A stretch of DNA of 64,000 bases from JBOEGW01 sp050633625 (GTDB lineage: Bacteria; Pseudomonadota; Alphaproteobacteria; Rhodobacterales; Rhodobacteraceae): assembly GCA_050633625.1 (NCBI GenBank), contig JBOEGW010000006.1:248001-312000 (forward strand), read 5' to 3'. Below, piece by piece: positions 35,537 to 43,395 of the stretch. The notes under the pieces are model-generated. The model worked only from the letters and a program-made list of their open reading frames with translations. It was not told the origin of the DNA and did not search any database. The position numbers and the translations under genes were made by a program. How positions within the stretch are numbered: the stretch's first letter is position 1; the number at the start of each line of letters is the position of its first letter.

Positions 35537-36310
35537 GGTCGTATTGAAAATCGCACTAAATATTTGAGTGTGTATCGGTAAAGTGCGATAAGTTTTTTTA
35601 ATGGGGAAATTTGATGAGGAATACTGTGACCGTTTTGAACAATATGTCTGTACTGGCTGGCGGTGCGATTGCACTTTCTGGATGCATGGCTGTGCCCTTT
35701 CCTACGGAAATCTCAAGGGAGATTTCTATTGAAGGGTCTGAATTCGTTTATAGCTTGGAAGATGAGGTTTTTGAAGACGATTTGAATGGGCGCTCAGGAA
35801 CTGCGACCTACGTTGGGGTCGGATTAGTGGCGGGGGCGACTGATGAAATCGAAGACAGGGCAATTTTAGGTGATACGTCTCTGGACCTGAATTTTGATAA
35901 GGCGACGATGACCGCGGAGATGACGAATCTCGAAGCCTATCGCTTACCGGCTGAACAGGTGGCGGCGATTGAAGACGGCACTTTAGATTCGCGTGATGTC
36001 GAATGGGATGTCGAGAGCATTCCAGGCCGCGTTGAGGTTCGTAATGGAATAATATGGGGTGAGTCTATGGGCGGGGACGTATCCGCGACCCTTACAGGTC
36101 ATGGTATTGAGTTCGTGATATCTGGCGGCGTTATTGGCAGGTTCCTTGAGAGTGGGACATGGTTCGCTCAGCTCGATGAAGGCGCTGATTTCAGTTTCAC
36201 CGCCGATGGTGTTCCTCTCATCGATCCGCGCCTTTCAATAGGCGGCAACGAAGTCGTCACTTCTCCTTAAAAAAGCACGAACTCTAGGCGGACTTTTTGA
36301 AGCGATTGCA
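35537..36310 (+). repeat. tandem repeat unit C (about 775 bp), more diverged
   Basis: Third direct repeat. It starts GGTCGTATTGAAAATCG and its 3' flank again has CTAGGCGGACTTTTT, after which similarity to the others stops. The leader and lipoprotein signal region remain close to units A and B, the rest less so. Confidence 0.8.
35614..36270 (+). CDS. lipoprotein, TbpB-barrel-like family, member 6 (unit C)
   Basis: 218 aa, lipobox LSGC (Cys24). The signal peptide and first 23 mature residues match members 4 and 5. Later parts diverge: SLEDEVFEDDLNGRSG, ATMTAEMTNLEAYRL, and IGRFLESGTWFAQL in the variable segment near residue 185. The acidic middle DGTLDSRDVEWDV is changed. The C-terminus has four extra residues (VTSP). 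ATG 35614 with GGGGAAA upstream. Confidence 0.75.
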   Translation: MRNTVTVLNNMSVLAGGAIALSGCMAVPFPTEISREISIEGSEFVYSLEDEVFEDDLNGRSGTATYVGVGLVAGATDEIEDRAILGDTSLDLNFDKATMTAEMTNLEAYRLPAEQVAAIEDGTLDSRDVEWDVESIPGRVEVRNGIIWGESMGGDVSATLTGHGIEFVISGGVIGRFLESGTWFAQLDEGADFSFTADGVPLIDPRLSIGGNEVVTSP

Positions 36311-36354
36311 GCATCATGGGTGCGTCTTTCGTGTTGTGGGCGCTTCAATGTTGC

Positions 36355-36368
36355 GGAGCTATAGCTCC
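36355..36368. promoter_or_regulatory. 14-base perfect palindrome
   Basis: GGAGCTATAGCTCC lies in the 241-base gap between members 6 and 7. It could be a regulator site or chance. Nothing else clear is seen in that gap. Confidence 0.35.
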
Positions 36369-36511
36369 TTCGCGCCCTGCGGATCATAACACTTCGTTTA
36401 CCAATTTGCGTTAGGTCCGAAAAAGTCGAGCTTTCAACGCAAAATAAGTTGTTTGAAAGCGATAGTGTCGGTACCACTGGTGCACCGAGGAAGATTTTGA
36501 AGGGGAAATAG

Positions 36512-37135
36512 ATGACAATTTTTAAGGTAATGAGCGTATTTGGCGGGGCTGCGATCGCACTTTCTGGCTGCGGTGTCGCAACAGCTTTGGAGCTGGTTGA
36601 GCGTCTGGACGAAGTGACTGTTCTGGAAACCAACGTATTGAACGCAGCTGCTACAGACGATTTGAGTGGGCGCAACGGCACCGCGTCCTATACGGGGCAA
36701 GCCGTGATTGGCGGGTCTGTCTCCGAGGAGCAGGTCGCTGGGTTCTCGGCTGATGCAACAGTGGACGTGAATTTCGACCGCGCAACCGCGACCGGCGAAA
36801 TGACCAATTTCATTGGGTCTGACATGACGCCAGAAGAAGTTGCCGCGATCGAAAACGGAACGGCAAATGTGAGCGATCTTTTGTCGGCTTTCTCGCCAGC
36901 AACGGGCACTGCGGCACTGGAAAATGGGACAATCTCAGGCACATCACTTGACGCAGATACGTCAGGGACCATCACCATGAAAGGTGTTGAATACGTCCTG
37001 TCTGGCGGCGTCACCGGAGGGTTCAAGGGGGCAAATGCGACAGGTGTGCAACTCGCCCAAGACACTGATTTCATGATCACCCGCGATGGTGTTGCCCTGA
37101 CTGATCCAACAATTCTATTGCTGGGCAGCGAATAA
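36512..37135 (+). CDS. lipoprotein, TbpB-barrel-like family, member 7
   Basis: 207 aa with lipobox LSGC (Cys20). It keeps the acidic 'ExVAAIENGTANVSD' type segment of members 4-6 and the family strands GTASYTGQAVIGG, DATVDVNFDRAT, LENGTISGTSL, DTSGTITMKG and VTGGFKGANATGVQL. So it links the tandem trio with the more distant members. AAGGGG lies before the ATG, and a strong terminator follows the stop. Confidence 0.75.
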   Translation: MTIFKVMSVFGGAAIALSGCGVATALELVERLDEVTVLETNVLNAAATDDLSGRNGTASYTGQAVIGGSVSEEQVAGFSADATVDVNFDRATATGEMTNFIGSDMTPEEVAAIENGTANVSDLLSAFSPATGTAALENGTISGTSLDADTSGTITMKGVEYVLSGGVTGGFKGANATGVQLAQDTDFMITRDGVALTDPTILLLGSE

Positions 37136-37156
37136 GCTTCTCGCCAATGAAAACGG

Positions 37157-37185
37157 AAAAGGGCGCCAATCTGGTGCCCTTTTTT
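37157..37185 (+). terminator. terminator after lipoprotein member 7
   Basis: AAAAGGGCGCC pairs with GGTGCCCTTTT around the loop AATCT, with six T's in a row. Strong and probably active in both directions. Confidence 0.85.
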
Positions 37186-37340
37186 GCACAGCCGCGCGCC
37201 AGCAGGGGGCTGCGCGAAGTGCACATCAAGGCGTGCGGGCGTACGCGCCACATCTTTCGAAAATCCGCTTTACGGGCGATATCATGATTGGCAATTTGCC
37301 TGCGTCCATGCGATGAGGTTGGCACTTCAGGAGGTTTGTC

Positions 37341-37973
37341 ATGTCTATGATCACACGAATGTCTCAGTTGTCCCTGCTGGCCGCCGCCGGCTTTGCCCTC
37401 AGCGGTTGCGCGATCAAAAATGCCGGGATTCTCGCCGCCGATCTGGCGAGTCTGACAGCGACCCATAGCGGGCTTGAGGCCACAGCGTCGCGCGATTTGC
37501 CCGGTGGCACCGCGCGATATGAGGGGGTCGCATTGGTTGGGGTTCAGGGCGACGCGCTCACCGGGGCGGCGATGATGGGAGACGCCGAAATGACGGTTGA
37601 TTTCGCGAATGAAACGGCCTCTGGCACAATCACCGATTTCGTGGGCCTTCCTGTCGATAATGCCATTGAAACTGTGGGCACCATTTTGATCAATCCCACT
37701 GGGCTTCTGGCGCAGCTCAAGCGCGCCGACGGCGAAGTCACCTTCAGCGATCCTTCAATTTCGGGGGGCGACATTGACGCGACTTTGAGCGGGGATGTCA
37801 CGCTTGACAGTGTCGTTTACGGCTTCGGCGGCTCCATCGCGGGAGAGGTGCTTGGCGAGAGTGGCGAGGCGGTCCGGCTCAAAGGCGACGAGGACTCCCT
37901 TGATATGACGGTAGATGGCGTTGCGGCGCAGGGCGCGACCTTCGATATGCTGTTTGGTGAGGTGACGCCGTAA
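37341..37973 (+). CDS. lipoprotein, TbpB-barrel-like family, member 8
   Basis: 210 aa with lipobox LSGC (Cys23). Family strands: LPGGTARYEGVALVG, MGDAEMTVDFANETASG, PSISGGDIDATLSGDVTLD and GSIAGEVLGESGEAVRL. The middle has a helical-looking insert (DNAIETVGTILINPTGLLAQLKR) in the place of the acidic segment of members 4-7; quoted here only to mark its position, about residues 105-127. GGAGG precedes ATG 37341. It lies after the terminator of member 7 and so has its own promoter. Confidence 0.7.
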   Translation: MSMITRMSQLSLLAAAGFALSGCAIKNAGILAADLASLTATHSGLEATASRDLPGGTARYEGVALVGVQGDALTGAAMMGDAEMTVDFANETASGTITDFVGLPVDNAIETVGTILINPTGLLAQLKRADGEVTFSDPSISGGDIDATLSGDVTLDSVVYGFGGSIAGEVLGESGEAVRLKGDEDSLDMTVDGVAAQGATFDMLFGEVTP

Positions 37974-38023
37974 CCGGCGTCTCCACAGCCGATCAAGCCG
38001 CCCTCCGCAGCCCGCAACGACTC

Positions 38024-38044
38024 GCCGTAACGCGTTGTTACGGC
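38024..38044. terminator. hairpin between member 8 and the Hint gene
   Basis: GCCGTAAC (38024-38031) pairs perfectly with GTTACGGC (38037-38044) around GCGTT. No T run follows on either strand. It sits just past the stop codon of the minus-strand Hint gene. Confidence 0.45.
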
Positions 38045-38047
38045 AGT

Positions 38048-39082
38048 CTAAATCGTTGAAATGATCCGCAGCATATCAACGGCATCGCGGCGCGCGCTCA
38101 GATCCGCTTCACCAAGCTCACGAGCGCTGGTGACCTGCGTGTTGCTGCGCGCCAAACCCAGCCGTTTGGCCACCGCATCAGGCAGCGCGGGGCGGGTCGT
38201 CGTGTCGGCAAAAAAGGTTTCGGAGGCAATGCCCTCGGCATAAATGATCTCGTGCTTGTCAAACAAGACCTGCACGTAATCCACATAGCCGCCTGGGTTT
38301 TGCACAACGGATGTGCCGTTCACCAACAAGCCCGCCTTGACCAAAAGTTCTTTCTTCCCTGTGCCAAGTGCATCAAACCGTTGATAAATAAACAGCCGGT
38401 GATTGGGGCTGACTGTCAGAGCGCGGGTGTTGTTGAGCGCGCCTTTTTCAATCATCACAGGCGCGAAAGCCCCGGTTGCGCGTAGGGTTTGCATCCCGAC
38501 CCAACGCACTTCTTGGGGGCCACTGTCGCGGGTCAAAACCTTGTCGCCCACCACCAAATCTTCGATGGGTTTTTGCCGCCCATCGGCCATGGTGATATGG
38601 GTTGAGCGGGTAAAGGAAACGGAAGCCGATTGCGCAAGCCGTTCGCGCGCGCTCTGGGTGTCAATCGTCACGAGGGTATAGGGCGTTTTGGCGTGGATCG
38701 CGCCCAACGGGTGCAAATACACCTCGGAAATCGTCCCTGTTGGCGCGTCAACCTCGACCAAAACCAAGGCTTCCAGCGTCTCGCCATCCGGGTCCATGAA
38801 AGTGACCAAACTATCCAAAAACACTGGCGCACCTGGGGTGCCCAGCCCACTTTCGCCGGTCAAATGCACATCGCGGGCATCTTCGCCCATCGCCAAAGAT
38901 AAACGCGCGGCGGGTGCAGCGGCGTCCAGCTCATAAATGTCTTCCAACAGCAAATCCGAAGCGTCCGTCAATGCGTCCCCTTCATTCACCCCATGGGTCA
39001 CGCGAAATCCATCCGCCACATAGACCGACAAATGGCGGACAGGCAGATCATCAGGCAACACGTTCTGAATGGCACGCGACAT
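38048..39082 (-). CDS. Hint-domain protein with serine at the usual cysteine
   Basis: 344 aa. The C-terminal half carries a Hint (hedgehog/intein) domain of the type common in Rhodobacterales: HITMADGRQKPIEDLVVGDKVLTRD, GPQEVRWVG, and SPNHRLFI with the conserved His. The usual catalytic CFTPGT start is here SFTRST. The N-terminal half (about residues 1-165) is an acidic domain with VYVADGFRVTHG and TFMDPDGETLEALVLVEV. I chose ATG 39082; a TTG at 39169 could add 29 residues, but neither has a clear ribosome-binding site. Function is unknown. Confidence 0.78.
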   Translation of the reverse strand: MSRAIQNVLPDDLPVRHLSVYVADGFRVTHGVNEGDALTDASDLLLEDIYELDAAAPAARLSLAMGEDARDVHLTGESGLGTPGAPVFLDSLVTFMDPDGETLEALVLVEVDAPTGTISEVYLHPLGAIHAKTPYTLVTIDTQSARERLAQSASVSFTRSTHITMADGRQKPIEDLVVGDKVLTRDSGPQEVRWVGMQTLRATGAFAPVMIEKGALNNTRALTVSPNHRLFIYQRFDALGTGKKELLVKAGLLVNGTSVVQNPGGYVDYVQVLFDKHEIIYAEGIASETFFADTTTRPALPDAVAKRLGLARSNTQVTSARELGEADLSARRDAVDMLRIISTI

Positions 39083-39332
39083 GGCGGTGCTGGCTCCCGG
39101 CAGAATTGGAGGCTCACAGGCAGAGTGCGAACCGAAGATCAGGGTAAGGGGGCGCGGCGCGGCGGTCAATAAAGGGTTAGGATTTGCCGTGTTAGAGCGC
39201 TGATTTCGCTATGATTGTTGACGTTGCGCGAACAGAGCCGCGGAGAAAGGGCGATTGATGCGCTGCGCGCAGGCCCATGGGCGAATCGCACATGAGGTGC
39301 TAGCGCTGAGCAAAAGACAAAGGAGAGACGCG

Positions 39333-40112
39333 ATGGATTTCGGGATCAAAGGCAAACGCGCGCTGGTGTGCGCCAGCTCAAAAGGCTTGGGGCGAGGCTG
39401 TGCGCGCGCCCTCGCGGGCGAAGGGGTGCATCTAGTCTTGAACGCGCGTGGCGCAGATGCGTTGGAGGCCACGGCGGCTGAAATTCGTGCTGAGTTTGGT
39501 GTGGAGGTCGTGGCGGTTGCGGCCGATATCACCACCGAGGAGGGGCGGGCCAAGGTCTTGGCGCAGGCAGGGCAGATCGACATTCTGATCAACAATGCAG
39601 GCGGGCCACCCCCCGGCGTTTGGAGCGATTGGGCCCGTGACGACTTCATCAATGCGTTGGACGCCAATATGTTGACGCCGATCGCTCTGATCAAAAACCT
39701 TGTGCCGGGGATGATGGAGCGCGGCTGGGGACGCGTGATCAACATCACAAGTCGCGCCGTCAAATCGCCTATCGCTGCGCTTGGCCTGTCGAATTCCGCG
39801 CGCACGGGGCTGACCGGCTATGTGGCGGGCACCTCGCGCCAAATCGCGCATTCGGGCGTGACGATGAACAATCTTTTGCCCGGCAGTCACGACACGGATC
39901 GTATCCGCGCTGTTGATGAAAATGCCGCACGATCCCAAGGTGTTACGCCAGATGAGGCCCGCACGGCGCGGCTTGCCAAGAACCCGGTTGGGCGCGATGG
40001 AACGGCGGATGAATTTGGCGCGGCCTGTGCGTTTTTGTGCTCCAGGCAAGCGGCCTATATCGTCGGGCAAAATGTGCTTTTGGATGGCGGTGAATCGGTG
40101 ATCACGATCTAG
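39333..40112 (+). CDS. SDR family protein with changed active site
   Basis: 259 aa Rossmann-fold protein of the short-chain dehydrogenase family. The nucleotide loop is CASSKGLGRG and NNAGGPPPG follows. Where the family has the catalytic YxxxK, this one reads LSNSARTGLTGY, so Tyr and Lys appear replaced by Ser and Arg. The catalytic Ser region (INITSRAV) is kept. A subgroup of SDRs annotated as 3-oxoacyl-ACP-reductase-like shares this change. AGGAGAG precedes the ATG. Whether it is a true oxidoreductase is uncertain. Confidence 0.85.
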   Translation: MDFGIKGKRALVCASSKGLGRGCARALAGEGVHLVLNARGADALEATAAEIRAEFGVEVVAVAADITTEEGRAKVLAQAGQIDILINNAGGPPPGVWSDWARDDFINALDANMLTPIALIKNLVPGMMERGWGRVINITSRAVKSPIAALGLSNSARTGLTGYVAGTSRQIAHSGVTMNNLLPGSHDTDRIRAVDENAARSQGVTPDEARTARLAKNPVGRDGTADEFGAACAFLCSRQAAYIVGQNVLLDGGESVITI

Positions 40113-40332
40113 CGCACAAAAGTGACCCGCCCGGTGCGGCCGAAGAACAGGCCTAGGTCGTTGCAAGACCGTGAGTGATGGGAACCGGGCGGATCGTGAT
40201 TGCGACGGTCAGAAAAGCCGTCCGCGATCTGGCGGGTGGTAGCGCATCTTGGGGGCTGGGTGTTGAAAATAGTAAACCAAAGGTTAACAGGCCCAGTCTT
40301 GCGGTTCAGGGGCGGGGCTGCTACCTGCGTGT

Positions 40333-40355
40333 AACCCGATGGTTTTAATCGGGTT
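40333..40355 (+). promoter_or_regulatory. hairpin 25 bases before the ABC ATPase gene
   Basis: AACCCGAT (40333-40340) pairs with ATCGGGTT (40348-40355) around GGTTTTA. It lies in a 268-base gap and ends 25 bases before the ATG, so it could be part of a leader or the terminator of the SDR gene. No T run follows. Confidence 0.4.
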
Positions 40356-40380
40356 TGAGGCGGCGTGTGACGAGGGCGCA

Positions 40381-41451
40381 ATGACACCGAGGCTTGAAAT
40401 TGACCATATCACGCGGCGTTTCGGCGGCCGTCCGGTGGTCTGTGATGTTTCGCTCACGGTTGAACCGGGGCAGGTGACCTGTTTGCTTGGCCCATCGGGC
40501 TGCGGCAAATCCACCACCCTGCGCATCATCGCCGGGGTCGAGCGCGCTGATGAAGGGCGCATCCTGATTGATGGCGAGGTCGTTGCCGGAGATGGCGTTT
40601 TCGTGCCGCCAGAACAGCGCAAAACCGGGCTTATGTTTCAGGATTTCGCGCTGTTTCCGCATCTTTCTGTGTCCGATAATGTTGCCTTTGGCCTGACGGG
40701 AACACGGACGGAAAAGCGGCTTCGGGTGCGCGAATTGCTCGAAAAAGTCGGGCTTGAACGCTACCTGGATTCCTTTCCCCATGAGTTGTCGGGGGGCGAG
40801 CAACAACGGGTTGCTTTGGCGCGCGCGCTGGCCCCACGGCCCAAAATCATGCTGATGGACGAGCCGTTTTCCGGGCTGGACAACAGGCTGCGCGATGGTA
40901 TTCGCGACGAGACTTTGGCCATTTTGAAGGACGAAGGCACAGCCGTTTTGCTCGTCACCCACGAGCCGGAAGAAGCCATGCGCATGGCTGATGAAATCGC
41001 GCTGATGCGGGCTGGGCGCGTGGTGCAGCGGGGCGCGCCCTACAACGTATATAACGCGCCGGTGGACCGGGAAGCGGCTGGTTTTTTCTCTGATATCAAC
41101 GTGATACGAGGCGAGGTTCATCACGGGTTGACCGAAACCGCCTTTGGGCAATTTTTCGCGCCGGGGCGCCCGGATGGGGCTGGGGTCGAGATTGTCATTC
41201 GTCCGCAACACCTCAAGATCGACTTTGACCGGCGTGGCGTGGGGCCGGCACCCAGCCCGGATCATGGGGTATGGGCGCGCGCGATTGTGGAGCGGGCGCG
41301 CTTCATTGGCACCGAGAGCATTGTCGAGTTTCGCATGGATTTTGACGGCTCCCCCCTCAAAGCCAGCGTGCCGTCGGTGTTTTTGCCCAAGCCCGGCACG
41401 CCGCTTTGGATTGCGATCCGGCGCGACCGCTGCTTTGTTTTTGGCGTTTAA
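40381..41451 (+). CDS. ABC transporter ATP-binding protein (Fe3+/spermidine type), orphan
   Basis: 356 aa importer ATPase with a C-terminal TOBE-like domain. Motifs: Walker A GPSGCGKSTTLRI, signature LSGGEQQRVALARAL, Walker B IMLMDEPFSGLD, and H-loop VTHEPEEAM. The family (FbpC/PotA) drives uptake of ferric ion, polyamines or similar. No permease or binding protein is next to it, so its transporter partners must be elsewhere. ATG 40381 has GAGGG nearby. The stop overlaps the convergent regulator by 4 bases. Confidence 0.88.
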   Translation: MTPRLEIDHITRRFGGRPVVCDVSLTVEPGQVTCLLGPSGCGKSTTLRIIAGVERADEGRILIDGEVVAGDGVFVPPEQRKTGLMFQDFALFPHLSVSDNVAFGLTGTRTEKRLRVRELLEKVGLERYLDSFPHELSGGEQQRVALARALAPRPKIMLMDEPFSGLDNRLRDGIRDETLAILKDEGTAVLLVTHEPEEAMRMADEIALMRAGRVVQRGAPYNVYNAPVDREAAGFFSDINVIRGEVHHGLTETAFGQFFAPGRPDGAGVEIVIRPQHLKIDFDRRGVGPAPSPDHGVWARAIVERARFIGTESIVEFRMDFDGSPLKASVPSVFLPKPGTPLWIAIRRDRCFVFGV

Positions 41452-42110
41452 GGCGCCAGCGCGGGCGTGAAGGTTGCGCCGGTGTCGATCACCTTGAGGA
41501 TGTGATCTACGGGCAGGGTACACAGGGTTTCGCTGTCTTCACACCAAGCGCGCAAGACCCAAACGCGGCCAAGATAAGTCAGCGAAAGGGGGCGCATCAG
41601 CCGTGTGCGCGGTTCGCCCTCGGTCTGGGTGGTGAGGCGCAGGCGTTTGTGGCCGCGCAGCGCATCGCGCAACAGCGGCACATGGGAATGTCCAGCACTG
41701 GCCTCGGCAAACGGATGCAGCGCAAAGCCAACGCCGGGCGCAGCCCCGTTTTCTGGCAGGCTCGCGTCGATCTTATCAGCAAGCGCGCCCGCGGCCTGCG
41801 CCAAGGCCGGATCGGTCGCCTCACCGAGCACGGCAAGCGCAAGGTGCAGCGCTTCGACCTCGCCCAAAGTGAGGTTGAGCGGGGGGAGGGTGATGGGCGC
41901 GAGAAGCTCATATCCCCGACCACGGGTGCCCGAAATCTCGATCCCGCTGTCGCGCAGCGCGTCGATGTCGCGCCAAATCGTGCGCTGCGTCACCCCAAGG
42001 CTCTGTGCCAGATCGCGCGCGCGGTGGGGGCCGGATTGGCGCAGGGTCGCCATCAGTTTGGTGAGGCGGTCCCGTCGTGCTCTGACCGCGCCTTTGCCGC
42101 GACGGCTCAC
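41448..42110 (-). CDS. YafY-type transcriptional regulator with HTH and WYL domains
   Basis: 220 aa. The N-terminal winged HTH reads RARDLAQSLGVTQRTIWRDI (about residues 30-50). The C-terminal part from about residue 135 is WYL-like, with LSLTYLGRVWVLRAWC near residue 180. WYL domains bind ligands or nucleic acid in many regulators. The target is unknown. It is convergent with the ABC ATPase gene and divergent from tatA across a 285-base gap in which no other gene is seen. Confidence 0.83.
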   Translation of the reverse strand: MSRRGKGAVRARRDRLTKLMATLRQSGPHRARDLAQSLGVTQRTIWRDIDALRDSGIEISGTRGRGYELLAPITLPPLNLTLGEVEALHLALAVLGEATDPALAQAAGALADKIDASLPENGAAPGVGFALHPFAEASAGHSHVPLLRDALRGHKRLRLTTQTEGEPRTRLMRPLSLTYLGRVWVLRAWCEDSETLCTLPVDHILKVIDTGATFTPALAP

Positions 42111-42395
42111 CTGACCCCTCGATGAAGGGCAACAGTTTCAGGGATTTGAATGTAACAAGCCCGCATTTGATTCGGTCTCCAGAGCGACAATGCCTGCGAA
42201 AAAACGATGCGAAAATACTGACATAAACCTGTCAGTTGTCAATTCCACCAAACCCCCGGCGCATCAATGCTGTGCAGCGCGCGCAAAAGGGGCCGGATTT
42301 TGCCGATTGCCCTTTGATCTTGGTTCGATAGGCCATAAATACAGATGCGAAACAGCGAGAGCGGGGTGATCCTGCTCCATTAGGGAGATTTTCTC

Positions 42396-42611
42396 ATGCT
42401 CAATAATATCAGCCTTCCGGGCATTCTTCTCATTGCAGTTGTGGTCTTGGTGCTCTTTGGCCGCGGCAAGGTGTCCTCGCTCATGGGCGAAGTTGGCAAG
42501 GGCATTACGTCCTTCAAAAAGGGCATCAATGAGGGCGAAAAAGAGATCGAAGATCAATCCGCTTCGGTGGCCAAAGACGTGACGCCGGAAGACGAAAAAG
42601 ACAAAGCGTAA
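42396..42611 (+). CDS. tatA: twin-arginine translocase subunit TatA
   Basis: 71 aa: one N-terminal membrane helix (about residues 5-20), the conserved FGRGK hinge, an amphipathic helix (SSLMGEVGKGITSFKKGI) and an acidic tail. TatA forms the pore for folded proteins with Arg-Arg signals. AGGGAG precedes the ATG. tatB and tatC follow, giving a standard tat operon. Confidence 0.95.
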   Translation: MLNNISLPGILLIAVVVLVLFGRGKVSSLMGEVGKGITSFKKGINEGEKEIEDQSASVAKDVTPEDEKDKA

Positions 42612-42625
42612 GCGTTGTTTTTGCT

Positions 42626-42665
42626 GTGCGCCCCAGTGCACCGCAGTGCGTCCCAGTGCGTCCCT
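42626..42665. repeat. four imperfect 10-base tandem repeats between tatA and tatB
   Basis: Units GTGCGCCCCA, GTGCACCGCA, GTGCGTCCCA and GTGCGTCCCT lie end to end in the 118-base tatA-tatB gap. This could vary in copy number between strains. Confidence 0.7.
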
Positions 42666-42729
42666 GTGTGGCGTGCAGGTTTTGGCCTGTGTTTGCAGGC
42701 CCGTGTGAAGGATTTGAAAGGCCGCGCCT

Positions 42730-43395
42730 ATGTTTGACATCGGTATGACCGAGCTGCTGCTCATTGGGGTTGTTGCACTGATCGTGGTAGGCCCGAAGGA
42801 TTTGCCGGGCATGTTTCGCACGCTTGGCCGGTTCACGGCACGCGCGCGCGCCTTGGGGCGGGAATTCACCTCCGCGATGAACGCGGCCGCTGACGAAAGC
42901 GGCGTAAAGGGCGCGGTGGATGGATTGAAGGCAGTGTCCAATCCGAAGAAATTCGGGCTGGATACGCTGAATGACGCGGCTGATAAATTCGACAAATGGG
43001 ATCCGAGCAAGAGCACGGGCAAGGATACAGGCAAGGACACTGGCGACAGCGCTCAGCCGGCGTTGGACCCTGAGCGCGCGGAAAAAGCCAACAAGATCCA
43101 CGAGGCGACTGCCAAGATGGCGCAAGCGCGCTTGGATCGTGAGGCCGCAGCGAAGGCCGAAGCTTCCGGGGCGGGCGCCGCAAAAACCACAGCCGCCAAA
43201 TCCACTGCCGCCAAGAAGCCTGCCACCAAGACACCAGCAGCGAAAAAGCCAGCAGCGAAAAAACCAGCTACCAAGAAGCCTGCCTCCAAAGGGGCCACCG
43301 CCCGGAGCGCCACGACGAAAACCACCAGCAAGAACACCACCACAAAAAAAACCGCTGGCAAGAAAACCACTGGCAAGAAAGCGCCTGACGCATGA
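42730..43395 (+). CDS. tatB: Sec-independent protein translocase subunit TatB with Lys/Ala-rich tail
   Basis: 221 aa. Residues 1-70 are the TatB core: MFDIGMTELLLIGVVALIVVGPKDLP, quoted in part, with the characteristic Glu and the VGPKDLP hinge. Helical middle to about 150. The tail (about 150-221) is Lys/Ala/Thr-rich with repeats like TAAKST, PAAKKPA and KTTGKK, longer and more basic than in E. coli TatB (171 aa). It overlaps tatC by 4 bases (ATGA). With TatC it forms the receptor for twin-arginine signals. Confidence 0.93.
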   Translation: MFDIGMTELLLIGVVALIVVGPKDLPGMFRTLGRFTARARALGREFTSAMNAAADESGVKGAVDGLKAVSNPKKFGLDTLNDAADKFDKWDPSKSTGKDTGKDTGDSAQPALDPERAEKANKIHEATAKMAQARLDREAAAKAEASGAGAAKTTAAKSTAAKKPATKTPAAKKPAAKKPATKKPASKGATARSATTKTTSKNTTTKKTAGKKTTGKKAPDA

